Source: Trachythela sp. YZ-2020
Taxonomy: Eukaryota; Cnidaria; Anthozoa; Malacalcyonacea; Clavulariidae
Length of the DNA: 64,000 nt
Direction: 5' to 3'
Assembly (NCBI GenBank): GCA_016169945.1
Contig: JADLSH010000114.1
Coordinates: 992,001 to 1,056,000 of the forward strand
The notes below the pieces were generated by a model. That model worked only from the letters and a program-made list of their open reading frames with translations, made no database searches and was not told where the DNA came from. Below, piece after piece: positions 41,227 through 53,332 of this stretch (positions within the stretch are counted from its first letter, which is position 1; each line of letters opens with the position of its first letter). The translations under genes were made by a program, and so were the position numbers.

Positions 41227-43574
41227 TCCCGCAGGGGATTGCTCACGCTTTGTGTATTGATTTGAATATTGTACAATATTATATATTGTGTTATTTATTA
41301 TTATTATTATCATTATTTTGGTCTTTAGTGAGTCCAAAGATAAAAATACATTTCTTGTGTTACAATTGATACAATATATCTAACCACATTAGGTAAAATT
41401 AGTTTAAATTTACAAAGGTAAAATGACAACAATTAATCCATAGCTAAGGGACATCAAACAACCGACTGTTTCTCAGACTGCAGGAGCGCGTCTCGGTGGC
41501 AAAAGGTTGCTAAGACTGTGACTATTATCAGAAACAATCGACCGGAGCAACCTCTTACAAATGTTCTCGTGATAATTGCATACAAACGCAAATAGTGACC
41601 ACCTTCCACAATAGAAATGCAGCAGTACTTTCGATCACAAAATGTTGTCGCCTTCGCCCTCCCAAGTATATCAACCACACCCGCATCAAAGGCATACTCC
41701 CATTGTCCAATTAAGGTCGTAAGAGGAAATTCGTGTAAGCTACTGTACACTGTAATAGACCAATATGGCTGCAATTAAATGCAATGGGAATGAAAGGTTA
41801 ATGATGCCCATTGAAATTTTAAATACATCGCTTTTCGCTTCAATTAAAATAGAGAGTATGATTAACTCTCTGTATTGTTTTAGCGAAAGATATGGAAAAT
41901 GTTTTCGCATTTAAAGACCGGTTCTACAGCTAAAGTTTCCCCAGGGTATGTGCAGTAGTGTTTATTGTTTTCAATATGTTTGTTTGTTTATCTTTGTATC
42001 CACAACCGAAGCTTCCACTTGCCCAAACGTTTTCATAAAAAAATGAAAGTTAAATTGATTACAGTACAAATGGGAACTCTTTCGTCCATGCATTCTTTCG
42101 TCCATGCACACTTACAAAATATTTCGTGTATACTTATATTATATTATATGAAAATTGATATATTGTCACTGACAGTTTGCAGGAACCGGTTATTTCTGCA
42201 TATACTCTGCCATACATAACGGAATTTTTTGAGCTGATCCTTTCTTCGTCGTAAGGATGTATGAAGTCCTTGTCTGCATTTTTTATCCGTTGCATGAATA
42301 TTTAGATCATATACCAAATATGGATAAATAGTGATTTCACTGCCCACGAATGTTGAAAGGGGCAATGTTATAGTTAAATGCGTAAATTGAAACGATGAAT
42401 AAGAAATGAGAATTATTACGAAAATATATGTCATGTTTGTATGTCGTTTATTTGTGTTTATATTCTAGAGTATGTCAATATTTATGTTGTGTTGTTATGT
42501 TATATTCTAGAGTATGTCAATATTTATATTATGTTGTTATGTTATTATGGCTTAAGTCTGTGTCTAACTGTCTATGGATGAAACGTTTCCTTTTTTATTC
42601 TTCTATGAACAGTAACTATAAATACAGGTTGTATGTGAAAACTTTAAAATCTTTAGTATATTAAAATTGTACTTAAATGGGTTCAGATGTTGCTATATAT
42701 TGCTATTATTTTCAAAATATATATTTTGTAATATGTGTATCTTCTGTTACCTGTTAAACTTCCTTTCTCAAATGTGTGTTGTATGTGAGTGTGTCAGTCG
42801 ATTCTTATATTCCTTTTCCCTGTATATATACTTTTTTTCTCTCACAGACACGATTTCTTTCATTTATTTTCTTCTCCATTATATTGCCATTATGTGACTA
42901 TTCAGTTGAGTTGTAATTATCTGTTCCAAAACAAGCTTTAAACCAAAAGCAAGACATAAGCAGTGGTGATGGACACGTGTGAAGTAAAGAATTATTCCAT
43001 CGAATTGAACGAATATGAACTATACGGTTGTGGCATGGTAGCCAGAAATATGTGCTTGTCCACTTACAGTTTGTTGCAGAGAATAATCTCTTGGAGTTGT
43101 GTTAGACGAATGTTATGGTGGACGAACTTAAGAACAAACACAAATTTACTCAATGATGCATTTATACTCAACGATGCAATGAAACCTCTGAATATTTAGA
43201 AGAACATGGCTAAAATCTCAAAAAACTGTGATGCATTGGCAAACTCCAAATACAAAAAAATTCATAAGAGTGAACCTCTTATTACAAATAGAATGTTATT
43301 ACAAACTTTCACTCTTTTCCAAAATTTGTTTTAAGAATTACACTGACAAGGGGCAAGAGAATGTTACTGGTAGATCTTAAGTCGAAATTTTATAGAGATA
43401 AAATACATGTCGTAATAACGCACGTGTCGATTTTAATTATATTTGCGTTCATTCGAGTTAATTTAGTGAATGCATTTATTGCAACAGTTCCTTTGTTACA
43501 CTGGTTGGTAACAAAAATAAGAGATAATAAAACAATACACCACAGATCATCTCTTTAACCCGTTAAATAATTAA
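41227..43574. other. No recognisable gene; 48-bp tandem duplication at about 42455-42545
   Basis: Several short frames on both strands lack recognisable motifs. ATATTCTAGAGTATGTCAAT recurs 48 bp apart with ATGTTGTGTTGTTATGTT-type spacers. A 106-codon minus frame at 41454-41774 and a 78-codon plus frame at 42963 were examined and not recognised. Confidence 0.5.
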
Positions 43575-43641
43575 CACTTATTTACTGACGCTGAGGGAAA
43601 CAGTGTGTATACTGTTTTCCCGAGGTTTCAGTAAATAAGTG
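43575..43641. repeat. Hairpin with CACTTATTTACTGA arms
   Basis: CACTTATTTACTGA (43575-43588) is mirrored by TCAGTAAATAAGTG (43628-43641), with inner matching GGGAAA/TTTCCC. It is immediately left of the next MITE. Confidence 0.75.
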
Positions 43642-43643
43642 AT

Positions 43644-43889
43644 TTGTTATATACCAAGTGTCAAATGACAAAAAATTTGTCTTAAAATTTCGATTAAAAT
43701 ATAGAACAGTGAAAATGGCCCTTCGCCATTTACTTCCGCTTTTGTTATTTTTCCCTAGGGAAACATAAATGCATTTTTTCCCGTTCCATTGGGTACGCGG
43801 AAACATCGTGGTTTTTGGACCGCCACGCGTGGATCTCTCGTCCAATGAAAAGCCACGAAAGACGGACTTTGACACTTGGTATATAACAA
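43644..43889. mobile_element. MITE with 22-bp perfect TIRs, 246 bp
   Basis: TTGTTATATACCAAGTGTCA begins at 43644 and the mirror ends at 43889. The interior is non-coding. The target duplication was not resolved. Confidence 0.8.
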
Positions 43890-43964
43890 GACCCCATTCT
43901 TAAGTTAATAGAGCATGTTAGTGTACTAAGTTCTGTAATTGGTGGATTTGGTAAAACCATTATG

Positions 43965-44330
43965 ACCCCTCTATTAAGATCGCCTCTCTATTAAGGTCCC
44001 CTGGCCTCTCTATTAAGGTCCCCTCTCTACTAAGGTCACTTCTCCAATAAACCACCTTCTCCAGTAAGTCCCCCTTTAATTTGCCTGAAGTAAATAAACC
44101 TTTGTGGTGTAATTGTGGTGTAAGCGCTACGCTCGGGCTAAAATGAGTCTCACTCGGGCCAAAAACATATTTATGCCCGCGAACACCAACTATATTGTTA
44201 TATAAAGATTGTATTCAACATTGTCACTCGCTCATCATATATTATCAGTCCTCTACCGAGCCGAGGGTTAAAACGAGTTATGAGGAGAGCCAAAAACATA
44301 TTTATGCCCTAGAACATCAACTTTATTACT
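43965..44330. repeat. Short tandem and direct repeats
   Basis: 43970-44045 has about four CTCTCTATTAAGGTCCCC-type units. 44130-44197 and 44262-44331 are diverged direct repeats sharing GCCAAAAACATATTTATGCC. No gene is visible. Confidence 0.65.
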
Positions 44331-44714
44331 ATTATTATAATTTTACAGGGAATGCACTTACAGCCGAATAAGAAAATAAAAAATATACGGCAAGCAGAAT
44401 ATATAAAATTAACAGTGCCGCCATGGTGCAGTTGCGCAAAGGATTTAAAACAAAGGAAAGAAAGATCAAAAGAGCAAGATTAGTTGAACTAAAAAAATAT
44501 TTTTCTATGTGAATTGCCAATTAATTCACGGTCTCTGCTATGTCTAAGGCTAATTGTTTATTTAAATCTAGCAATATGAGGGAACCGTCGAATTTTTTGA
44601 CGTGGAGTTTCAGATCGACTTTTTAACTTTTCGTTCCACCAAATATTTGTGACATCGCTCTCAAATCGCCCCCAAAGTGCGTGAAATGACACTTCAGAGG
44701 CTGTAGACCCTGCC

Positions 44715-44775
44715 GCCATTTACAGTGCGAGGGTACTAATTCCGCTCGGATATTTACACCCGGGTATGTGAGAAC
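44715..44775. repeat. SINE-like dispersed block, copy 1
   Basis: GCGAGGGTACTAATTCCGCT followed by CGG and ATTTACACCCGGGTATG. Closely similar blocks lie near 52987 and 59493. The weak GC-rich consensus could be a SINE piece; no clear tRNA-type promoter boxes are visible. Confidence 0.5.
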
Positions 44776-44799
44776 ATAGCGTCAGAGAGCAGATACAAA

Positions 44800-45188
44800 G
44801 GAGTTTACGAACTACGACGCGGTCACCGCGACGACGCCGCGTCAATTTTATGCTTGACATAAGCCACAGGAATTAACTATACTGCTTTAATTGTCTAAAT
44901 TAAGCATGTTTTAACAACCTTACAAACGTTTAAATAATGCTAAAACACTCCGATGTTTAGCTGATATTTGCGTTCGGTCAACGTTACAAAACAGCTCTCA
45001 TGAGGCAACCAGCTTTTATATCACTCAGACGACGTGAAAATTCCTCATTTGACGATGTCATAAGAATGGCAACGCTGCTGAGGAAATCTCTGTGACCACA
45101 AATTATTCATCCTTTTTGTCTTGCATGACGTATATCTTTGTTTTGCAGGCGCGTCGTCGAGCAGGTCGCGTCGTAGATCGTAAAGTCG
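44800..45188. mobile_element. MITE with GC-rich 40-bp TIRs, about 389 bp
   Basis: GGAGTTTACGAACTACGACG at 44800 is mirrored (imperfectly) by the sequence ending CGTAAAGTCG at 45188. Inner CGCGACGACG blocks match in inverted orientation. No coding sequence is present. Confidence 0.65.
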
Positions 45189-46225
45189 CTACAGACAGAG
45201 TCCTCACTTCAGGCGAAATGCGTAACCGGCCGCTATTCCGTTGCTATTCTGTCTGATGATGACTTTAAAATACAGTCGAAATTTACAGTCTCTCAAAATC
45301 GGGGGGTGACAGCCTCTACTTGGAATCGGTTACGCTCAAACATTATCGTTTTACATGAAATGAGACCTCTGTCTGTATCTATAGTCTGTGATAGCCGATT
45401 CCAAAGTTGTCCGCCATTATGTCATGGACGGTCATAGTTTCTACTTTATGAGCATGCGCGAGTTTAGGCCGGGAGAAAACTGGTAACTAGCAACCTCAAG
45501 ACTGGCTAAGACAAAGAATTTGTTTTTGTAAATTGTAATGTTGGTCAGCATTTTAACTGCCACTTTTAGTCGGCCGGCCAAGCTATCGAACGGTGCAAGT
45601 TGATGGCAACTTCGTGTTAGAAGCTGGCAACAAACATATTCATACTCAGATAGATGTAGGGAATAAGGTTTGAGCTGTTGCCAAGCCGAAAAATGAGTTT
45701 TTGAGTGAAAAATCGAGAGTTTTTAGGCTGACTTCCCGCAACGTCGCGGCAACTAAACTTCAAACGATTGCCCAAAATTACGTTGCTATGCTACAAGTTT
45801 CTTTGCTCTGATTGGTCATCAATAACGTTCGCTTAATTAGTCGACCAATGAGCGAACGTAAAAGTGTGAGCACTTCCGGTTTTGGTATTGACGACATGAA
45901 CAAACTGCGAAGATCGAGGGAGTAACTTGCAAAATTTTACGATTTCAGCGATATTTAGGTACGTTTTTTCGTGTTAAAGCCATATACACTCCGTAAACAT
46001 ATTGTACTTCATTCAGCGACACTGACTTGGCCCTAGTGTGTCAAATTTATTTTATTGTTGTGCCAAACTTTGACTATTTTGTCAAGTATTTTTCAATGTT
46101 TACATACAGCCAGAATCAAACTATAATATTGACTTGTTATCAACAAGTCAAGCAACAACAAGAAACACAATGACACACAAGCCAAAGCAAGACAGGCCGG
46201 ATCTATAAAGGATGCACCGGTTTCA

Positions 46226-46744
46226 TTGGTAATCGGAGACTCCATGACCAAGCATATTAACAATGACAAACTTTCATATGCAGCAAAAGCAAAAACTGCC
46301 TGCAAGACGTATCGTGGTGCAAAGATCAAGGAAGTGCAAGAAAATCTACCAAAGGACTGCGGCGAAGGTAAACTACAGAGGATCATTCTCCATGTGGGTA
46401 CCAACAACCTAGTATCAGATGATGCAAAAGTGGCGGCAGAACAAATGGAAGAACTAATTGTCGAAGCAAAGTGCAAAGCTGAAAATGTTGCTGTCTCAAG
46501 CATTATTAAAAGGTATGACAATAAGGTTCAGCATTTGCAAATTTTAGAATTCAATGATCTTGTTCATGAATTGTGTAAGAAACACAATATAACATTCATT
46601 GACAATAGCAACATTGACAAAACCATGTTGAACAGATCAAACCTTCACCTAAATTATAATGGTGATAGGGCACTTGGTAAGACATTGTGTTCCTACCTAA
46701 GATCTGTAAGATCTGAAAACCCTAATTATAATAATTGTCAGTAA
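46226..46744 (+). pseudogene. SGNH-hydrolase-type ORF1 domain (CR1-3)
   Basis: VSLVIGDSMTKHIN contains the GDS serine block, RIILHVGTNNLVSDD the Asn block, and DNSNIDKTML with NLHLNYNGDRALG the Asp/His block. All SGNH hydrolase positions are visible. Such domains are known in CR1-clade ORF1 proteins. Sequence before 46226 continues in frame (AGSIKDAPVS) without a start codon, consistent with 5' truncation. Confidence 0.85.
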
Positions 46745-47832
46745 GACAGGCGACAATCGAGTCGCCGAAAGGACTGGACAACATGCCTAACTTACTTAGC
46801 ACATGTTGCCAAAATGATTCAACAGTAACTAATAGTTGTTTACATAATACAACAAAAACGAGTAGTGATTTCTCTGATACAATTAATTGTCTTCCCAATC
46901 AGCGCGGGTTCAAAATGGCCTTTTTGAATATAGTAAGCTTGCCAAAAAGATTTGATGAAATTAATTTCACTATGTCAAACAAATTATTAGATATAATGTC
47001 CTTTGGCGAAACCAGACTTAATTCAACAATACCTGATAGCATGATTCGTATAGATGGCTATGACATCATACGAAAAGATAGGTCTAGAAATGGTGGTGGT
47101 GTCTGCATTTACCTCCGTAGTTCTATAAATTACCAAATCAGACATGATCTCATACCACCTGATTTAGAAGCCATATGCATAGAAATAACTAAACCACATA
47201 GTTGACCATTTGTGGTTGTTACAGTTTATAGACCCCCAGATGCATCACCTGATTTTTTTATCCATCTTGAAAACTTATTTAAAAATATTGATAATGAAAA
47301 TAAGGAGATCTATATTCTGGATGATCTTAACTGTGATCTCATTAAGCCAAATCCTGAACATCCAACAAAGAAACTTAAGTCCTTACTCGAAATTTATCAA
47401 TTATCCCAATTAATAGATGAAGCAACAAGGATAACTATCTCTTCCTCTACTCTTATTGACCATTTTATTACCAATGAACCAGGGAAAATTTCCAAATATG
47501 GTGTAATTCACACTGGGATCAGTGATCACAGTCTTATTTATGGCATAAGAAAGATTAATATAAGTCATAAAGATAATGAAAATATTATTGAAATTAGGAA
47601 CATGAAAAAATTCAGTGAAGAAAATTTTTTGCATGATTTAGGAACTCAATCGTGGGAGCATGTCTGCTTTTTTGCAGACAATCCTAGCACTATGTGGGAA
47701 ATTTGGAAAGATCTATTCTTACAAGTCCTAGATATAAACATGCCCCTCTTCAAAGCAAAAAAATCAAATCTAAAATATCTCCTTGGATTTAGTAGTCATA
47801 TAAGACATTTAATGATTGCAGTGGGTGTTTAA
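46735..47832 (+). pseudogene. APE-like endonuclease (CR1-3), with premature stop
   Basis: Motifs: FLNIVSLPKRFDEI, MSFGETRLNSTI, GGGVCIYLRSSIN, then KPHS stop PFVVVTVYRPPDASP, YILDDLNCDL, TRITISSSTLIDHFIT and HTGISDHSLIYG. The TGA at 47203-47205 interrupts an otherwise continuous frame. The frame ends near 47832 after the internal deletion junction. Confidence 0.85.
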
Positions 47833-48605
47833 GTGATATTGAAGATGCAGTAAATTTGGATTTAGAAAACCTTCGGAAATGGCTCATGGCAAACAAACTG
47901 AGCTTGAACGTAGCGAAAACTGAATATCAAGTTATTGATACTAAACCAATGCTAAAAAAAGCTTCTGCTCAACAGCTTAGAATTCATATTCAAAACAAAC
48001 CAATAAAGCAAGTTTTTCAATGCAAAACGCTAGGTGTGACTCTTGATGAAAATCTGTGTTGGAAAAGTAATACAGACACTATTTGTAAAAAGATTTCATC
48101 TGGAATTTATGCTCTCAAACGCATTAAAGAGTATGTTGATCAAAAAACACTCATTTCTGTGTACAATGCTATAATTCAACCCTATTTCAGCTACTGTTGT
48201 GAAGTTTGGAATGTATTTGGTGAAACTCAATCAACACGTCTGCAAAAACTTCACAACAGAGCTGCTCGTATTATAGCACATGTGCCAAATGAGGTACGTC
48301 AACAAACTGTACTGAATATATTAGGATGGGAACCACTCAAAGAACAAAGAGTGAAAGCCAAGGCAAAAATAATGTTTAAAACGCTCAATAACATGGGGCC
48401 AAACTCACTAAAAGAATTATTTACTTTCAAAACGGAAATATTAGATCACAGTCTTCGTGACAGCTCAAGTTCAATACGCTTGCCAAAGCCAAATACGAAC
48501 AACATGAACGATGGAGCTTCCATATGGAACTCTCTACCAGAAAATATAAGAGACATTAAATCAATCTCAAGTTTTAAAAGAAAAATCGCTACTCTTAGCT
48601 TATAA
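47826..48605 (+). pseudogene. Reverse transcriptase C-terminal part (CR1-3)
   Basis: It begins with SDIEDAVNLDLENLRKWLM, the segment that normally follows the catalytic motif, then NKLSLNVAKTEYQ, LGVTLDENLCW, KRIKEYVDQKTL, YFSYCCEVWNVF, LHNRAARIIAHV, LNILGWEPLKEQR and ASIWNSLPENIRDI. The catalytic YADD/FADD is absent because of the deletion. Confidence 0.85.
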
Positions 48606-48782
48606 AATCACATGATTCTTAATGTAAATAGATACTTAATATTTGTATATTTGTAGCTGCTTGATACTTTTTTATTTTTTATTTACTTATAACTATTTGT
48701 TAAATTTTTACACGCCCATTGTGGAAACCAGCTTTAGCTGACAATGTTAGCGTGGTTAAATAAAGTTATCATCATCATCAGT

Positions 48783-50905
48783 CATAGATATAATAAACCT
48801 AGATTGCTGACTCATACCTAGCGGACGCGTGACCTGCATGATAAATCCAAAATGGCCGCCATTCAGGGCAAAAGGACTATAAATTCTACGGGGAAATCCA
48901 TATTTTTTGCATTTTACGTCGTCCCAGTGTTTCGAATCCACTTCGATCAAACTTTTTTGGCAATAACTACTTATCGTGAAGGTTTTAGACGCAAACTGGA
49001 CAGCTGGGGATGAATTGATGTACAAATATCGCTCGCCGAAATCGTCACTTGGTCAGTTGACTCAGTTCGAGTGAATTACTCTGGTTTAGAGTATTTTATA
49101 AAGGAAATTTGTGGTTTTCAAGGCCAAAAACGTATACCTTGAAGGCTTTGGATGCAGAACGGACCGTTTGGGATGAATTATATTAAAATATCGCTCGCCG
49201 AATCTTGACATGAAAATGTCACTTGCTCAGCTCGAGTCATTTACTGCAGACAAGTATTTTAACTGTACTTGGTTTAATACATTTAGTCATTAGATATTTT
49301 GAGGAATATTCGGAACATTAGTCCTACTTAGAGGATAAAAGCAGTATTTAAAATTAAGTCCACAGTTAACTGACGCCAAATAACACCTATAGGTGAAATT
49401 TGACACACAAACTTGGTACGGTATTTCAAGGATGGAAATATTAAAAGTTTTTAAAACATGTATGAAGATGCAATGCAGCCTATTTGAACTCACTGGATGA
49501 AATGGCAGACAGCATTACTCATGAAAGGAAGAATTCTGAACATTATATCGATTAGGCTTTTCCCGGGGAGATCATGAGACCAGACTGGGTAATATATGGC
49601 AGATTTCGACAAGGAAACATTTATGCAGCAGGGAAAAATACAAGTGTGACAGTGTGTAGTGTGCAAAATTGTGGCAAGTGCACTGCAAATTTGAGTGTTG
49701 TTTCTGATTTTCAGTATTGTTTTAAAAAGTTTAACTTAACATTTAACAATACAGTATAAACAATGTGCAACCTGTTCATGTACAGAAAAATATCAAGTAT
49801 GCATCGGCCATACTTTCCATGGTGGTCGTGAAATATAAACCTCTATAAAATAAATTCTGTTCATTACACTTAACAGTTTCATGTATGCTTGGATGAAATC
49901 CGTACATTGTTATACTACTATTAATTATCATTTCTATAGTAAAAATATATTAATCCTGCAAGTAATTAATGCCAAATTTTCCTACTTTGTTGAACCTCGA
50001 TAAAACTAATATGAAGTTTTCTTGTGTGTCCACAACTAAATTTCTTGACATGTCATCTAGCGAGAATGAATGTCCAGATTAACAATATGTTAGTGTTTTC
50101 TATTTATGGTTCTTTTTAACACGACATTTAGTAAGCTATATTTTCCAAGGCTGTCCAGGAGCGAATTGCTCGATGGGCCCCAGAATACCATAAAAGGAAA
50201 CAAAAACTGGGAAAGAAGTCAGAGGGTTGTAAGAGGTGGGGGAGGTATCATAATCTCATTTTCCATTCCCAATTTAATTGCTATTTTTATTGCTTTTTTG
50301 TAATCCCAGTCGTCTCAGCAAGTAAAGCCTGTTACAGACATTACTTTTATGATCCTCTAAGTAATATTCCGAAAATTCCTCAAAATATCTAATGACTAAA
50401 TGTATTAACCAAGTACATTTAAAGTACTTGTCTGCAGTAAATGACTCGAGCTGAGCAAGTGACATTTTCATGTCAAGCTTCGGCAAGCGATATTTTAATA
50501 TGATATATCCCAAACGGTCCATTCTGCATCCAAAGCCTTCAAGGTATACGTCTTTGGCCTTGAAAACCACAAATTTCCTTTATAAAATACTCTAAACCAG
50601 AGTACTCACTCGAACTGACCAAGTAACGATTTCGTACAAATTTCGGCGAGCGATATTTTTGCATCAATTCATCTCCAACTGTCCAGTTTGCGTCTAAAAC
50701 CTTCACGATAAGTAGTTATTGGGAAAAATGTTTGATCGAAGTGGATTCGAAACACTGGGACGACACAAAATGCAAAAAACATGGATTTCCCCGTAGAGTT
50801 TATAGTCTTTTTGCCCTGAATGGCGGCCATCTTGGATTTATCATGCAGGTCACGCGTCCGCTAGGTATGAGTCAGCAATCTAGGTTTATTATATCTATGT
50901 ATTGA
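48783..50905. mobile_element. Inverted-repeat element, about 560-bp arms
   Basis: CATAGATATAATAAACCTAG at 48784 is mirrored to CTAGGTTTATTATATCTATG ending at 50905. Arms run to about 49340 and from about 50335, at roughly 90% identity. Each arm contains two tandem related units sharing AATATCGCTCGCCGAA. The loop (49.34-50.33 kb) has no recognised gene. It lies directly after the 3' tail of CR1-3. The class is unknown. Confidence 0.8.
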
Positions 50906-51714
50906 GTGCTGAAAATTTACAAAATTAAATGCTAAATTATAATATATTTATCGATGTTAGTATGGTCAAACATAAACGAAGATTTGGTAGACATTTGCAG
51001 CAATATAATCGGCGTTTCTTTTGCAAAACATTCAAATACATTTTTTTGGTAATACATTCCAAATTAGTTGGGTTCATGAAGTCAATGCAATTTATTTGTA
51101 AGTTTAGTAGGGTTGAATTCGTTTGTGACTTTATTATGTCTAAATTTTGTAATATAAAGATTCCGTCTCTGTCATGTTTAAGAGCTAGGTCAACACAATA
51201 TCATATTTTCCAATCTACTGTAGCACAACTTACTAGAATAATCATCACTGACACTGTACATGCTTGCATGGTAATGCCAATGACCTGCTCCTGTCAATTT
51301 ATATCGTATTCTTTTTTGGCAGTCTTGTATAGACGTTTATAAAGCCAGCTTTTAGTTCAAATTAGCCTGTAATAGTTGTTTTTCTCAAAATTATAGAGTA
51401 ACACTACCAGGTCTAGTATACTCCAAGTTGCTTTATGGATTTTATCCTGGATTTTATATGGCAAATGAAATACATAGCCTTGAATTAAGTGCGTTTCTTC
51501 ATATATAATCGCACGAAGTTTACGGCAAAATATATCAGTTGTCTATATTTTCTATTAGCTGTAATCCGTGAATTAGATTGTATTTATTAATCTAGACAAC
51601 TACGAACACTCAAATGTCCTATAAAGGCAAGTACTAGACAAGTAGAATGTAGAACCTAACTAAATAAGGTCGGAAGAAGTACGAATAATTTTGGCAAAAG
51701 AATAAATAAATTTG
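50906..51714. other. Non-coding interior of foldback copy 2
   Basis: A 137-codon plus-strand frame at 50929-51342 shows no recognisable motif and atypical hydrophobic content. I see nothing else here. Confidence 0.4.
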
Positions 51715-52254
51715 ACACACAAGGGCCAAATCCGTGTCATTGAACAAAGTACAATATGTTTACGGAATATATATGGCTTTAAGACGAAAAATCTTACCTA
51801 AATATCGCTGAAATCGTAGGATTTTGCAAGTTTCCTCCTCGGTCTTCTCAGTTTGGTTACATCGTGAATACAAAACCGGAAATGCACACGCGTTTACGTT
51901 CGCTCATTGGTCGACTAATTAGGCGAACATTATTGATGACCAATCAGAGTAAAGAAACTTGTAGCAGAGCAACGTAATTTTCGGCAATCGTTTGAAGTTT
52001 AGTTGCCGCGACGTTGCGGGAAGGCGGCCTATAAACTCTCGATTTTCACTTAAAAATTTATTTTTCGGCTTGGCAACAACTCAAACCTTTTTCTCTACAT
52101 CTATTGGAGTATGAATATGTTTGTTGCCAGCTTCTACACGAAGTTGCCATCAAACGTTTTCAGAGGCACTTTTTGATATCCTGGCCGGCCGACGGGTTTT
52201 GTACATTATTTTGTACTCAAGAATTGGGAAATACTACAGACAAATAAAGTTTTC

Positions 52255-52690
52255 AAACCGAGATAAATGAAACTTTTTAGAGGACTTTCACTTGTTAAAG
52301 TCAACAGGAGGAAAGCAGTCAAAAGACCGGGTCTAAACAGGTAAGTGTCTATTTTGCATACTTGTTTTTGCGATTGTCATGCAGTATATAGTTTGTGGTA
52401 ATGGTGGATTTAAAAGTACGTAGGTCATCCTGTGTGGTCAATACAACATTGATTAATCTTAAAAGGTACTTTAGTATTAATTTAAATGCGTTATAGAATA
52501 AGAAACAACATATTATTTAATCTCAAAAACTTCATAGTATAAAAATACTGTTCAAAAAACAGTTGTAAGAAACGTTTTGTGAGAGGTCTGGGATTGAATT
52601 TTTGAGTAAATCAAAGCTAAAAGAGTAAGTAATAACACAGCTACTTTATATAGTTGGGCAATTGATAATTTTACAGTTAAAAGTACAAAC
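52255..52690 (+). repeat. Dispersed repeat (pair with 59645-60080)
   Basis: Shared blocks include AGATAAATGAAA, AAGTGTCTATTTTGCAT, TTCAATACAACATTGATT-like and TAGTTGGGCAATTGATAATT, in the same order and orientation. It is non-coding and of unknown class. Confidence 0.75.
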
Positions 52691-52909
52691 CTTATCACTA
52701 TTTTGCCATTATCACTATGTTGCTCTTGAATGATTTTTATCTTATTTGATTGGGGTTGGAGTGAGAATAATAATTTATATTATTTGGGTGGTTTAGGGAG
52801 GGTGGGTGGGAATTTCTTATACTGTCTGTAACTACACGGCCTAATGAAAAGCAACGAAAACCTTCTAAAAATTTTATAGTTGATTAGCTACCGTGTTAAA
52901 AGATGTTTT

Positions 52910-52941
<32 letters not shown>

Positions 52942-52977
52942 AATGAGTTATCCCTGAGGCAACGGCCGTTCCGGGCG

Positions 52978-53040
52978 ATCGCCCAGGGCGAGGGTACTAA
53001 TTCCGCTCGGCTATTTATTACACACGAGGAGAAAGGAAGC
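52978..53040. repeat. SINE-like dispersed block, copy 2
   Basis: GGCGAGGGTACTAATTCCGC followed by TCGGCTATTTA. It shares the core with 44715 and 59483, and is preceded by an (AAT)n run at 52910-52944. Confidence 0.5.
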
Positions 53041-53055
53041 TATGGAAAATGGGTT

Positions 53056-53332
53056 GAGTCTTTATGTAGCCCTACACGGATTATGTCTGTGATTACATAT
53101 AGGGTTAGGGTTAGGGTTAGGATTGGGGTTAGGATTAGGGTTGGGGTTAGGATTGGGGTTAGGATTAGGGTTAGGGTTAGGATTGGGGTTAGGATTAGGG
53201 TTGGGGTTGGGGTTAGGATTGGGGTTAGGATTGGGGTTAGGATCATGTTTAGGATTATGGTTAGAATTAGGGTTAGGGTTAGGGTGGGGGTTGGGGTTAA
53301 ATATACATTTCGTGTAGGGCTACATAAAGACC
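53056..53332. repeat. Interstitial telomere-like tract framed by an inverted repeat
   Basis: 53101-53299 is made of TTAGGG, TTGGGG and TTAGGAT units (about 33 hexamer-like units). It is bracketed by GAGTCTTTATGTAGCCCTAC at 53056 and its mirror GTAGGGCTACATAAAGAC ending at 53331. TTAGGG is the usual metazoan telomere repeat. The framing suggests either a MITE carrying the array or a capped insertion. Confidence 0.85.

Larger units (their letters stand above)
46130..48782 (+). mobile_element. CR1-like retrotransposon with internal deletion (CR1-3)
   Basis: This plus-strand relic has an ORF1 SGNH domain, an endonuclease and an RT C-terminal part, ending in an ATC trinucleotide tail (TTATCATCATCATC near 48770). 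A deletion joins the linker after the endonuclease (about 47815) to the RT region after the catalytic motif, removing the palm. It is 5'-truncated in ORF1 near 46130. Confidence 0.85.
45567..52193. mobile_element. Long-TIR foldback element ending in GGCCGGCC, copy 2
   Basis: The left arm 45567-46055 is mirrored at 51715-52193, beginning TAGTCGGCCGGCC and ending GGCCGGCCGAC. The arms are closely related to those of copy 1 (762-6235), including GAAGCTGGCAACAAACATAT-type and CGCAAC/CGCGG blocks. The interior contains a CR1 relic (46130-48782), an inverted-repeat element (48783-50905) and unique sequence. No transposase was found. Confidence 0.8.

Noticed and set aside
41454..41774. 106-codon minus-strand frame as a gene
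   Set aside because: No domain, no splice context and no second copy; it is compatible with a chance frame.
44700..44780. tRNA gene or tRNA-derived SINE head
   Set aside because: No cloverleaf and no convincing A and B box spacing could be drawn.
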